From Elysia crispata (lineage: Eukaryota > Mollusca > Gastropoda > Plakobranchidae), in assembly GCA_033675545.1 (NCBI GenBank), contig JAWDGP010000505.1, forward strand, positions 212,501-276,500: 64,000 nucleotides of DNA, in the 5' to 3' direction. The translations under genes and the position numbers were made by a program. Shown here piece after piece: positions 41,796-53,530 of the stretch. Under the pieces are notes generated by a model. The model did not search any database. It saw only the letters and a program-made list of their open reading frames with translations, and had not been told where the DNA came from. How positions within the stretch are numbered: position 1 is the first letter of the stretch; every line of letters begins with the position of its first letter.

Positions 41796-42351
41796 GGCTA
41801 GGCCTGTATCAAACGACTGCATCTAGCAAAGCTCTGTCTTCATTCCCTTTTCAAAGTTCATGGCTGTGAATGTAGGCTCCTCTGTGTTTGTTTTTTATAT
41901 TCAAAAGACTCAAAACTTTTTTTTAAGTCATGCTTTTTGAGAATTTTCCATTTTTTCCCTCAATTAAATTGCTTTTTTTTAAATTTATGTAGTTTCACGT
42001 TAAGAAAACTGAAGGACTGATTGGGTAGAACTGAACTCTACCTCCAGACATCACCAGCACGGATTTGATCACAGACCATCTTCAATGTCAATGCGAAGTT
42101 CTATCAAGTGATCAATCCCAGTGTTGTGTTCCTATTTGTCTTGCTTCTTAATCCACTTCAAAAACTTCTGTGTCTACTCTATCAACTTCTGCAGCCAATA
42201 GGCATCTGATTCTAAATTCAACACTTTGTGAAAAGCACAGCTTTGAGAAACTTTCCATTTCCTATCTCTAGGCTTTAATCATTCTTTATACAAGGACAAT
42301 AGTTTCAGTCCATCCAAGCACAGGTCATTCAAAGTAAGATTGAACATCATC

Positions 42352-42440
42352 ACCCGATGACCCACATGGTCCTAAATAATACATGTAGAGCACTTGATTG
42401 ATAATCAAAAGATCTCAAGTTCAAACCCACCCGGAGTGTA
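42352..42440 (+). repeat. tRNA-Ile-derived SINE or pseudo-tRNA
   Basis: TGTAGAGCACTTGATTGATAATCAA resembles the D-arm and anticodon arm of tRNA-Ile. CTTGA can pair with TCAAA/G around a loop containing GAT. A B-box-like AAGTTCAAACCC follows. The 5' half is degraded, so it is not called a functional tRNA. Confidence 0.5.
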
Positions 42441-43472
42441 AAGATCCCACTCCACCAGCTTTTTTTCAAGCTTGATCAAAGACACTTTTTTTTTTTTTGC
42501 ACATTTGATATTATTCTTAACAAAACTTACATGATATAAAAATAATCAAAGGAAGAAAAATTATTTAAAAGTTAAAGGAAAAAAATTGGTTGGTGTGAGG
42601 ACTTGATCGTGAATAAAAAATCACTTTGTCAGACAATTGGTCGATCTACTAATGAACCAGACCTATCTGGGTTGTTTTGTCAACATAGAGCCGCTAAATT
42701 TCCCTTTGAATCTTATATGGAGACGAATTAAGAATAACATACACACTCCAAGCTTCAACCACACCTTCATTTTCAGACTTACTGAAAAATGACGAGTTTA
42801 TTCACTCGTGTTGAAGATTAGGGAAATGTCCTTACCAGTAAGTTAACCTCCTCTTAAAAATCATCTGAAAGCTTATTAACAATTACATCTATTCTAAATC
42901 TACATCCTGCGAAAAAAAAATAATCAATTTAAAACTTGAGGAGATTCAGATGAACGATAAAAAAGCAACAAAACTAGTATTTCACTTTTTTCACATTTTT
43001 ATTTCAATCTTATTCTGACATTCACATTTTTTTTTTCAAGAGGAGAAATGAATTTATGTGTGTGAAACATTCATAAAATTGAAATGACAGTTTGCTTTTT
43101 ATTGCTTTTCAGCGATGCCTGTGTTATTTTTTTTTTAATCCTTCAAAAAGCCATATTATATTTTCTTAGCTATTCAAATTACTTGAAGCAACAAGAAAAA
43201 TTATAGGGAATTTAACTGTTGTGCAAAATAAAAAAAATTCGATTTTTCCCTTCTCTATCTCTTATGGTGTAATAATTTGAATTTCAACTAATTCAGTCTT
43301 CTTTTTTTTTAAGCCTTCTAAATAGCCAGACTTGACTGTACTTTACCAATGATATTTTCCTAAATTACAATAACATTCCTTACCCATAGAAGCCAAGATT
43401 TACTTTAAATGCTGTTACATCAATCTTATCAAGTAATCTCTCTTGTCTTCCCTCACCATTGTTAATATTGAC
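42441..43472. other. AT-rich spacer
   Basis: I see no coding region or repeat unit I can support. It includes several poly-T and poly-A runs. The right end is the possible 3' UTR of the minus-strand exon at 43610-43737. Confidence 0.4.
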
Positions 43473-43737
43473 TTTAATAAAAGCCAAAAAAAATATTTGG
43501 AAAATCTTACACATTCTTCAGGAATATATTAAAATGAAAGTGCCAACTCATGACAGGTGAATGTCGCCTTCTGTTTCAGCTGAGAGACAAATGTCAGGTC
43601 TCTGCCTTGTCAAGGCACCGCATTACTGAAGCTGGTGATGATGTTTTCATCTAAAAGAGAACAGCAAGCTGTAGTCTCCCAGGAGCAATGAACAGAATGT
43701 GGTCTATAACAATCCCCACTGTCAGCATCATTGTCTT
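43473..43737 (-). CDS. Possible terminal exon with ATTAAA signal, product unknown
   Basis: On the minus strand a T-rich tract ending CCTCACAG precedes the segment. One frame (two bases completing a split codon, then 41 residues) runs to TGA at 43612-43610. It contains four cysteines (one C, one C, one CC pair) and the end DENIITSFSNAVP. A second frame gives a 28-residue hydrophobic peptide ending in TAG. ATTAAA lies at 43478-43473, about 130 bases past the TGA, as expected for a last exon. I do not recognise the protein. The acceptor phase does not match the nearest upstream candidate exon, so a connecting exon is missing or the model is wrong. Confidence 0.3.
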
Positions 43738-44371
43738 CTGTGAGGTAAAAATTAAAATAAAACAAATATTAAAACTAACAATTGATGTATACAAATTATT
43801 TTGCAACCATAAGCAGAAGATTTAAAACTCTAATACCATACTTGGTACATTTTTTTTTGCAGCATAAATTTTCACTTTGAGTTTTTTCTTACCTCATATC
43901 ACTGGACTTCTCAAGGATTGAAATAATTGGGAAATAAAATTAAACACTTATTTGTGCGTGCTTTTTTTTTTCTTTACGTTTATTTTTTTGTGCCTCAAAC
44001 AAGATCCAACTTTATTTTAATTTACAAAATACATGTATAGCTATTGGTAATGATTCTACTTTCAGAGCACCTTCTTAAAATAATTTAAAAAATTATATCA
44101 AAATGATAAAATTTATATTACAATAAAATCAATTTTTCGACTGCTGTAAATTATATCCAATGAAATTTTCTGACACGTCATGTTTATATGCAACATGGCA
44201 GTCTTAAGTCATAAACTTTGGATCTGAATTTATGACCATATTATTCATGTGCAGCAATATGTCCTAACTTTTTCAAAATCTTTTACTAAACAGTTTCACA
44301 GGAAAAGCTCAGGCTAGTACTCTCACTTTAAGGACTATGTAAATATTACTGTTGTCATCCTAATCACTTGC

Positions 44372-44440
44372 ATCATCATCATCATCATCATCATCGTCGT
44401 CGTCATCATCGTCATCATCATCATCATCATCATCATCATG
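44372..44440. repeat. (CAT)n-type microsatellite
   Basis: CAT/CGT triplets (imperfect) run directly upstream of the LINE remnant. Confidence 0.9.
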
Positions 44441-44477
44441 TCAATGTCGTTGATGTCTGTAGTATTTTTTATAAGTA

Positions 44478-45537
44478 TACTGGACACATAAAGACTTAAC
44501 CTGACATTTCATTGAACTCAGTTAAAGACAGATGAAAAAGATCTACGACTGATCAAAAACAAGTACTGGAAGCAGGCAGCAGCAATGAGAGTCTATGGAG
44601 AAATCAGCCCATTTCAAAAAATAAAACACAGTGTCAGACAAGGATGTGTGCTTTCCCCAGAACTTTTCTTTCTCTACAGTAGAAAGAAATTATTATGCAA
44701 AACCTAGAAGGATACCCAGGAATTAAAGTAGGAGGGTACAATTTAAAAAAAACTTGAGATATGCTCATGACACTGTATTAATTGTAGAAAACAAAGAAGA
44801 CTCCCAAAAATTATTAGACATTGTTGAAGAAGAGAGCAGAAAAAAGGGTTGGAATTAAATAGCAAAAAAAAAAAAAAAGTAATGGTCATCAGCCTAAACA
44901 ATGGGTGTCCAGGGTCACATCTCTATGAATGGGATAAAAGCTCAAGTAAAGGGATCAAATTTAAATACTTTGGTACTTGAATATCGAGAGATGGCTGTAA
45001 AAACACTGAAATCACATCAAGAATTTTTAGCGCAAGCAAAAATGAGTTTCAGCAGAATGAAATCTGTACCAGCAAATAAATACATAATCACTCTCACAAG
45101 AAGAAGAGCCCTGGAGAACCATATTAAAACCATTCTGGTGTATGAATGCAAGGGCTGGACAATTTCAAGACAGCTATTAATGAAACCGGAGGTAACAGAA
45201 ATGTGCTTTTTACAGAGAATGCTTTGAATCTCATGGAGAGCAACAAAATTAAAAAAAAAAACAACAGTGTTATGAGTGCTGACACAAGATCATTCACAAG
45301 TAGAGATTAGAATATGTTAACACCAGGCAAGCCATGTGATGAGAAGAGAGAAACTAGAACATCATGTAACAGCTGGAATGATCAAAGGAAAACAAAGCAT
45401 GGAAAACAGTGAGAAAAGATTTGGATGGACTAAAAAAGTGGTTAAATGCAAGGCAAGTGACAGATGCACTAAAGGCAACGAGAAATAAAAACTCTTGGAA
45501 AGTCATGAATGCCTGCACTAAAGAGCAGGACACCTGA
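44478..45537 (+). pseudogene. Decayed non-LTR retrotransposon (LINE) reverse transcriptase, 3' part
   Basis: Translation in shifting frames shows the reverse transcriptase landmarks VRQGCVLSPELF, then NLEGYPGIKVGG, then RYAHDT where an active enzyme has YADD. After these come KEDSQKLLDIVEEESRKKG, a C-terminal ECKGWTIS-like segment and REKLEHHVTAGMIKG. The reading ends at TGA 45535-45537. Several frameshifts and stops break it, and the endonuclease and 5' end are missing. Clade is not assigned. The open stretch at 44901-45227 is part of this remnant. It is inactive. Confidence 0.88.
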
Positions 45538-45760
45538 TTGATTTCTTTACTAAAGGGGTCTAGTTGACGATGTGTTGAACATTAATGGATTTGTTCAGCC
45601 ATGCTAGATACCTTTATTAATTTAAAATTGCCAAAAAGAAAAATTATTTCAAAAATTGGGGTTCAATGGCAGTCGGGTGGGTCATTCAAAAGCTATTATT
45701 AGTTACAAAACCAATGTAGATAATCCTAATCACAGAAACTGGAACACCACAAGGCATTAC

Positions 45761-45877
45761 CAACATCTTTTTCTGTTTGTTAATGTGACTGGTCTCTCGC
45801 ACTATCTTTTTATCTCCTCTACTCTTGACAGATGCCATTGTCTTTAATGGTGTATCTTTGTTGCCTGAGACCTGCCC
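45761..45877 (-). CDS. Possible internal exon (39 codons), product unknown
   Basis: On the minus strand a strong acceptor (CTTTTTTTCAACAG) opens a 117-nt segment that is phase 0 at both ends and closes at GTAATG. The 39-residue translation is hydrophilic and basic, with GNKDTPLKTMASVKSRGDKK near its start, and has no domain I recognise. It lies between the LINE remnant and the other minus-strand exon-like segments. Confidence 0.33.
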
Positions 45878-46581
45878 CTGTTGAAAAAAAGATTTCCATG
45901 AAAAAAAAAAAAACAAAAAAGAAGCTTTGTCAAAGATCTTTCTATCCTTTTTTCTCTCATTCCTATTTTCATTTGTATTTTTAGACCATCTCCTTGAATT
46001 AGAATTCTTTCCTTGTTCAATAAGGAATGACGACTCAAAAGTTTAAAAATCTTTACAAAAATAGAAAATTAAATTTGAGCAGTTTACAAAAAAATTTGCA
46101 TTAAACACAATTTTGACTCTTTTTTGTTTATCCCTTTTAAGTTAGAATTTTGCCCTTAAAGCTGCATTATAATTCTGAACAATGGAGGGAAAGGCCCAAG
46201 AGCTTTTTTGAACGTAGGCGACTCAGGCCTTGTTACAGTGAGCCCAGCGCAGATAATGTTATCAATCATTGTCAGGGTCAGGCCCGCCCATGACCTGATT
46301 TGATCCCTGTCTGCACGAGCCAGTGCACAGGTCTGCTGAATTTTATGTAGTAAAACTGAACATTCCTCCTCTTTACCTCACAATATCTTCAAAACTACTC
46401 ATAGTACAGACATCGTTCAACTTACAACAGTTTCTTTCAAATCTTATTCGAAACCCAGTGTTACTTTGATAATTCTGCGATCATATTTAAGAGTGAGGTT
46501 ACTGCATTTTCATAGTCTTTGTTTTTATCTATAATTTTATCTGTAATTCACTCCTATTAATTTAATTGTAATAACAATTTA

Positions 46582-46670
46582 CAGTCGAGTCCAGTTCTTT
46601 CAAAGTCATTGGGATAAAAAAAGAACTTTGAATGATCCGTAATTTGAATTTTATGGATACATATAAGAGT
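46582..46670 (+). repeat. Solo end of a Tigger-like MITE
   Basis: The sequence ACAGTCGAGTCCAGTTCTTT and a following AAGTCATTGGGATAAAA match, in inverted form, the right end of the MITE at 48273-48662. No partner end was seen close by. Confidence 0.5.
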
Positions 46671-48270
46671 AAAAAAAAATGTGGATGTCAGATCAGCAAT
46701 GTTGTACTGGTGTGTGCGGTGGTAGAGGGGTCCATTTAATTTCCCATTTACTTCATTTGATTTGAGCAGCCATAAAGAGGCCCCTTGTAGAATGACAATA
46801 TTAATTTATTCTACATTTGTAAATTAATGCGGTACAAAAAAGCACTAATGTAACACAGTGAAGATGAACCTGATCAAGACTGTTTGTATTTAGCTAAGTA
46901 ATATGAAGCTCAACATAGGGACATATACAAAGAGTCCATCTCTACGAAAAAGTATTCCATCTAACATGAAAAAATTTGATGAGTAGTTATTCAAAACTGA
47001 TAAGTTCTGTATGTGAAATATTATAAGAATTACATGCTGCATTTAGTTATTGTGACCTTTTAAAAATCACTCTTTTGTTTTCTAATATACTACTGTAAAT
47101 GCACAGTAAATATCGAAAAAAGCATAAAGTGCCGCGCAGGCACAGAGCTGCTTGAGTCTACCTGAGTTGACATCTAGGTCACGGGGTCAGATCATTAAAA
47201 CTATGCGGGCCTTCGCAACTAAAATAGCGCTTTTGCAACGCCGTGTTTATGGCACAATGAAACAATGGAATAATTTTGCAACTTAAAAACTTCAAAACAG
47301 AATTATATGTACGAGTGCAGGAAATTTTTTTTACATAACTGTAATTGCTTGTTGAGTGGTTCTTTTATTCTTAAAAAAAAAAAAGAAAAAAAAGAAAAAG
47401 GAGAAAATGAACTAATTTTTTTCCATCATTTGGAAAATTGATTATCTCGAAAGTTACAAAAAAAGGGGTGAGGACAGAAATTTTAGACCAGTTTTTTTGC
47501 CGATTGTTTGATAATTGACTCCTCACCCTCCCTCCTTAACAAAAAAAAAATAATCTGAGATCCTGTTAAATTATATTAAAAAAAAACTGTCCTCTGAGAA
47601 AAAGCACAACAGAGAGGACGATGTCCTCCTACCATCCACTGCTACCAGCAGCAAGATTTAAAACCGTGATGGACTTTCTTTGCACGCCTAAGAGACGTTG
47701 GGTAACAGTACCACACTGCCAGTGTATGTTTCAAGTCATAGAGGTGAATTATATTGCAAGAAAATAAGTTTCAAATTATCCTTGTGTTTGGTATATGTTG
47801 ATCTCAGAATATCCTGTAACAGATCAATTAAACTCAGGGCATCTGATTACATAAATGTGTAGCGACGCTATTCCTTGAGAAGACTTGAAATCCTCCCTAT
47901 TTTTACTTCTGAAACAATATGAAACTTAGAAATTATGGCAGTATAAAAAGCAGAAACTTCAAGCTTTCTTCAGGAAAATTGTAATTACCCAAAAATTTCA
48001 CAGCTGAAAAACGACTCATTTGCGGGTGTCACTCCAAAAGACAATCCTTCCCTGCCTTATGAGTACATGGTGCATTTCTATTGCTTGAAAAATGAAAAAG
48101 TAAAAAGGTTTTAACATATAAGTAAAAATCAATTTTTTTTTAATTAATTACAAAATGATGAGTGCAGGTTGCCATAAGACCAAAATCATATTGCATTGTT
48201 ATGCTTATCTTCTTTTTCCTTTAGTTGACAATACAATTACATTACTGGCTTCTTATACAAGTGAATACTC
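46671..48270. other. Non-coding spacer with possible repeat fragments
   Basis: AT-rich DNA has two GC-richer patches, about 47110-47260 and 47600-47720. The second shows, on the minus strand, a weak tRNA-like layout ending in CGGTTTTAAATCT. A similar weak piece precedes this stretch at 46200-46340. No gene is recognised. Confidence 0.35.
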
Positions 48271-48272
48271 TA

Positions 48273-48662
48273 CAGTCGAGTCCAAATAATTCAAATCCCT
48301 ATAGTTTGAATTCTTGGATATTTCGAAGTCGTTTAATTTTACCAAATATTTCTCTCTTTAAGCTTTATTAAAAATATCGATAAGTTCGAAGGTGAAAACA
48401 CTTTTCCTGGCTTTTAAAATGGCAAACAATTCTGGTGTGTGTGTGTGTGTCCACCTACGTTACAGGCAAGAGTCTGCTATAAATCAGCAAGAGGGAAAGG
48501 GTTTGGGACCGTAGTCTCCCCTCTGCACACACTAGTACGACTTTCCTGATCTGTCATCCCCATCTTTTTACTCTCTTTTTCTTTACATTCTGATAATTGG
48601 AATTCGGATAATTCAGTTTTTTTATTTTATCCCAATGACTTCGAAATAACCAAACTCCACTG
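48273..48662. mobile_element. Small pogo/Tigger-like MITE
   Basis: The left end reads ACAGTCGAGTCC after TA and the right end reads GGAGT inverted (CCACTGTA), so imperfect terminal inverted repeats are flanked by TA at 48271-48272 and 48663-48664. The interior is AT rich with a short GT run near 48437 and no open frame. TA target duplication and CAGT ends are typical of Tc1-mariner/pogo elements. It is non-autonomous. Confidence 0.6.
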
Positions 48663-48745
48663 TATTTGTTTTTAGGAAAACAGCTAGACTCGTCTAAAAT
48701 GTTTCACTGTTCTTGCGATGTGAGAAATAACATGTATTTAGGATC

Positions 48746-48847
48746 TCATGTGAAGCCTAACCTGGAAACTGTCAGGCATCTCTTTTTTCTTCCTTGGCTA
48801 CACTTGCAGCAGCATTTGGCCTTTGTACACAGAGTGGTTACTTTCTT
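48746..48847 (-). CDS. Possible Cys-rich exon, product unknown
   Basis: On the minus strand a long pyrimidine tract ending TTTTCCTCAG precedes this segment. Only phase 0 stays open, giving 33 residues to TGA at 48748-48746. Six cysteines are arranged C-x4-CCC-x-C-x7-C, with many Lys/Arg and a GRKKR. A possible donor (CCAG/GTTAGG) lies four codons before the stop, so it may be internal or terminal. A secreted Cys-rich peptide is one reading, but a hydrophilic intracellular protein is equally possible. A neighbouring minus-strand open stretch (48900-49014) also contains a CCC but lacks a usable donor. Function is not assigned. Confidence 0.3.
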   Translation of the reverse strand, partial: KKVTTLCTKAKCCCKCSQGRKKRCLTVSRLGFT

Positions 48848-49510
48848 CTGAGGAAAAAAAATTGGATGAGAAACACACAATTAAATAATTTCTTCGCTTG
48901 ATGGCTAAGAGTATGCGATGTATTTTTGTCAGGCTTGTCATGGTTAAGTGGGGAGCAACAGCACTGAGAGGCTTGATCAGGCTTTGGCGCTTTCACTGAG
49001 GTCATTGCAGCTTTAGATTTAATACATTGAAAAAAAAAAGAGAAAGACATTTATTCAAGATACAAGCTGCATCAGATACACTCAAATATTTTAATATCTT
49101 TTTTTACGAAAGTAGGGATAGTTCATTCTGTAGTGTGTAAGACGATGCAAAATGAAACTTTGGCATCAGACAGTTTAGTTTGTGTGAATAACATTATTGT
49201 CCTGTGACAGGCTCTCTCTTCTTTAATCCAGAGGTTTGAGTTTGAATTTCGGACTGACTTTTGCACATGAAGGTTATGAGAAATATTTTATACAAGTTTA
49301 TTCATTCCCTGAGACATGAAGACTTGTAAAGTTAAAAAAAAAAAAGCAAAGAAAAGTGTTGTTAGCTGGATAAAGTAATGCGGTGCTCTTAAACAATGTT
49401 TCCTTGTGACATTAAAAAGAAAAGCAAGTTGGTTTTCATTTTAAAAAAATGATTTAAAGCTAATAGAAATCCAAACCATCTCTTTTCATGTCAATCTTTG
49501 GCCAACTTAC

Positions 49511-49603
49511 CTCTGAAGGGGAGGAGGTGAAAGTGTGCAATTTTTTTCCATCTTTGTCTGATATTTCCCTATCTGTACTTCCTTCCCTTCTGTCTAGACA
49601 TTG
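49511..49603 (-). CDS. Possible internal exon (31 codons), product unknown
   Basis: On the minus strand the segment ends at a near-perfect donor (TCAGAG/GTAAGT) and is phase 0 with the acceptor GTCAACAG. The translation is hydrophilic and acidic/basic (DRREGSTDREISDKDGKK) with one Cys near its start. A longer 5' extension is possible up to a TAA about 24 bases beyond. No domain is recognised. Confidence 0.28.
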
Positions 49604-52600
49604 CTGTTGACAGTGTTGCAGGTTGAGCTTTATTTTCTTTCGTTATCTCTGAAAACTTTCATATCAATGGACGAGTCATTTTCCAATTTTCGTCCTCTCC
49701 CTGCAGAGAAAATGTTTCTTTATTTTATATAATCTTAGAAACAGGAGTTAAATTAACATATCATTCGTGTCACTTTGGCATATTCATTCTGTAATTTTTT
49801 TGCACACCATAAAAGGTTAGAATGGGATGCATAACAAGCGCAACTGCTTGCTTTTGATTCTATAGAGATTTGTCTCTCCAAGTCCAATGCTTTGAGCCTA
49901 CAGACAGTTATTCTGTATCTTTATAATCGGCCATAATATGTGATTATGGCAATCACAGCAAGAGAAGAATTTGTCGCCATCATTGCACAAGGGTCTTAAC
50001 ACACTAAGCTTAATGTCTTGAACAAATGGTATGTTATGGATTTCTTTCCCCTTTCCATGAGACCAGTAGCAGCATAAAAGAACCACACTTTAAAATACAA
50101 GGTGCGGTGTCACTCTTCTAAATTGCAACACATAGATTTTGTCACAGGTTAAGCCAACACTAAATTTCTTACATAATGCTTTCAATAATCAAAAAAAAAA
50201 AAAAAGGCAAAAAAACAAACAAACAAGAAAGCCTACTGCCTAAACAACATACCTTTTAGTCTTTTGGGTTTCCTTTGATTTTCAAGTAATATTCTTGGCA
50301 AGGGACAGGAATTTTCTTTTTAAGAATTCAAGCGTGCAGCATTTTTTTCCTCCATCCAACAAGTGGCTTGGCTGTGAAAATCCCAACATCAAAATTCCTC
50401 ACTTGAAATTATTTTTTCTTACTCTTGTTGTTGCAATTACAACCACTAATGTAAGTATTAATTTTTTGTTAATTTTTTTTAAAGGATATATTGTTTTAGT
50501 GCATTACAACTGAATCTTTAATACTCCCAAGGCATGACATTACTTTCAACACTGACATGGAGCTCATGATGGAGACTTCTCATGTATGACCATGACTGTG
50601 ATGACATTACATTACAGAAATAGCCACAGTACTGACCTGATTCACAGATAATCAATGTACATTAAGTTTAGTGGGGTGGTATTCGGAACGCATCATAAAT
50701 ATTTCATTTATAATAGACCCTTATATTTTACTATGTACACAGTATCTGTTTTAGTCAAGTTGAAGCAGAAAAAAAATGTGTTGTCTCATTGGAGTTGTAC
50801 TTGAAGGAATTTTTATGAAGAACAGATTTTAACTATTTATTTTAGGCTATCCCACATGCTGAATTAGAAATTTTGTTTTCTCATTTAAAAAATTCCATTT
50901 ATTTTTAGCTATGCGATATGTCTGGTTATCATCAGTAACAATCTTTTGAGACTTACTATCTGCATTAACAGAGAGACTCCTAATCTCCTGAGCTGTAACC
51001 CACTTTCAGAGCAATCATATTGTCTTTTGTTATCAGGCTGCAACCGACAATCTTGTAAATCCCAACATCTGGATTCTTTTGAGACAAGGGATCAATGTCT
51101 TGTCTCAGGGTTTGTGAAGGAAAGTGGTTTCCTTTCATGCTTGAGTTGGATCGGAAAGGTCACACTCAGTCCGACGCAGCTGGGAGAAACATGGATTTGC
51201 TTCAATTACCACTTCAAAATATAATGAGAGTTTTGAGTCAAACTGGTTTTTCCCTCAATTCAAGGTTGTCATCAAGAGAGGTTCCTGATTTAAAAGAAAA
51301 GAAAAATTTTCAGGGATGAGAAATAGACACAAAATTTTTTACTGAACTTTTTAAAATTGGTCAATGCAAGTGGCGTAGGCAGGAGCATTTTCTTTTCACT
51401 CCTCTCTTTCACCTTAATTGAAACAAAATTTGATTGCACACAAAGCCATTATTGTGGAACATTTTTTTATTACTGACTTAGCTCATTTTTTTTTTTGTGT
51501 GCAAAGACTAAGACTAAGAGGTTGAACGACCTGTAGTCCAACTACAGCTGTGTGCCCCAAATGTTACTGCTTTCTGTGTTTAAGTGACTCAACTGAAACA
51601 CCATAAAGGTTTACTCATCTGATTATACGTAAAGGTAGCTTATATATAATGAGCACTGCTTTCCTTATCTTTATCTTTATTTAAGACATTTGAGCTGAAT
51701 TTGTTCATATTGATTAGGTCTAAAACTTCTCACTGGGCTCCATCTGGCCATACATGTGTAAAAAGAAAAATAGTAATCTGAAATCTAGATCTATTTTTAT
51801 AATTATTTGCTTTGAAATGAAAATCACCCAGCGCATGTATAATTATAGTCTCATGTCATGTCATGCCCCTTTTCGATCATATGACTTAGATTTACTCCAG
51901 ATCTAGATTCTAACTTAAAATTTCCTATAGATCTTAATAAACGACTAGATTTATCATTTAAGTTAAGTATCTTGACCAAAAAATAAAATTGGCATCTCTT
52001 ATTAACTATTATCAAATGAAGAAATAAGAATCATGGCCATTTGCTGGAAATAACAAAGAAGTCTGGGTGTGAAGAAGGAGAGAATGAAGTTTTTCAGATG
52101 AATGTATGTTAAAAGGAAACAACTCAACAAAACCAATAACTTAGACTGTTTTAACTACAATACAGATCTCGATATTGGAATTCAAAATCTCAGTAGTACT
52201 TAATAATAATATTAAAAAATACACAAAATCAATATATCATACAGTTTTACATTTTCACACAGGTTGATGATGATGGAAAAATGTTGTACTCATTGTAGAA
52301 TTACATTTTCACTACATGTATTTCTTTTTTTTTTCCTGAAGTTTTACACAGTTCAACCTGACGGATAAAAGTTTCTACCTGGCATATGGACAGGATTTAC
52401 AGAGGATCATATGAATATTCAAAATATACACGGAATTCCTTGAATTCATGGAAAATTCTCTTCCCTGAATTTTAAGTGTTGCTAGGTTCGCCACTTAAAA
52501 AAAAAGTAAAATTTTAAAATTTTTAAGTTTGTTCCCTTTAAAACAGTGCATTTGTGTCGATCTGTTAAAACCCAGTTTATGTAGCATCCAAAGTTATAGA

Positions 52601-53395
52601 TGCGCTATCACATTATTCAAGTGAGCCAAATCAGAGGAAAGCAGGGTAGGGAAGTTGACTTTAGGTACTCAAGGTATAAATCGAATTTTAGCCAGAACGA
52701 AGCTCATTTTGAGATCAATGGTTTTTAGGCATTAAAAGAATTTCTAAATAGATGGGCGTCATCTGCTTCAGGACTAAAATTTTAAGGCACGTCTCTATAG
52801 CTTAACAATGAATGAGGGCTACTATCTTATAACAAAATATAAATTTATATGAGACCTTAAATTATAATTTTTAAGGTAGTTTGGTGTGCTAAGAACAAAT
52901 TTAACACTCACTTTTGCTGAAAATTGATATGGTTATATTTTAATACTATTTTAAAGTGTGATCAATAAATTGTTCAGTTGATTTTTTTAATCTCTTTTAG
53001 TCATTAGCAAGCAAACTAGCTGAATTGCATACATGTATTCAAGTTTTCACCGATTCATTCCTAGGAAAACTGGGTCTGGTAGTCTAAAAAAAGTATTTGC
53101 CCTTTAGAATCAAAATCTTTGTCAAGGTCATGACAGTTTCTAGCAAATTCTGAATTTAAACGTTTTTTTTTTTTAGTTTAGGCCCATGGAGTCCATGAAA
53201 ATCAATACAATCAGCATTAAAATGATAGTTCAACTAGATATGGACATACAATATACATTATCAATTATCTTAAGCCCTTATAAATGAGGGGAAATATGAA
53301 AATTACACAATATGCAGGGATGGTTAGCTCCCTGATCTGTCTATAAATGATGAATGTTATTTGGGCTAATGTCTTTTTTTTGTTTATGAAATCCC

Positions 53396-53398
<3 letters not shown>
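49604..53398. other. Mostly non-coding, with weak exon-like segments
   Basis: On the minus strand, 50252-50371 has a good acceptor (TTTTCACAG) and donor (AAAAG/GTATGT) but carries stops in every frame. About 50985-51140 is open for a peptide containing NPDVGIYKIVGCSLIT near a possible GTGGGT donor. The plus strand of the same stretch is also open (51095-51319), so neither is trusted. The rest is AT-rich with short CTAGATCTAG-like clusters at 51780-51910. Confidence 0.25.

Positions 53399-53455
<57 letters not shown>
53399..53455. repeat. (AAT)n microsatellite
   Basis: About 18 AAT triplets directly precede a dispersed-repeat-like stretch (53455-53530) with AGCGCCTCTTCC and CTCGAAGCTCTTTACAATAG. 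That stretch resembles the end of a SINE or MITE with a trinucleotide tail. Confidence 0.9.
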
Positions 53456-53456
<1 letters not shown>

Positions 53457-53530
53457 AGTTATTTCCTAGCGCCTCTTCCTACTTGTAGGCTCGAAGCTCT
53501 TTACAATAGTCTATTTACAAACGTTTAACA

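Noticed and set aside
44901..45227. 108-codon protein-coding gene
   Set aside because: It is a fragment of the decayed LINE reverse transcriptase in one of its shifted frames.
50252..50371. Minus-strand coding exon with good splice sites
   Set aside because: Stops occur in every frame.
51095..51319. 74-codon plus-strand gene
   Set aside because: No domain or clear splice support, and the opposite strand is also partly open, so no strand can be preferred.
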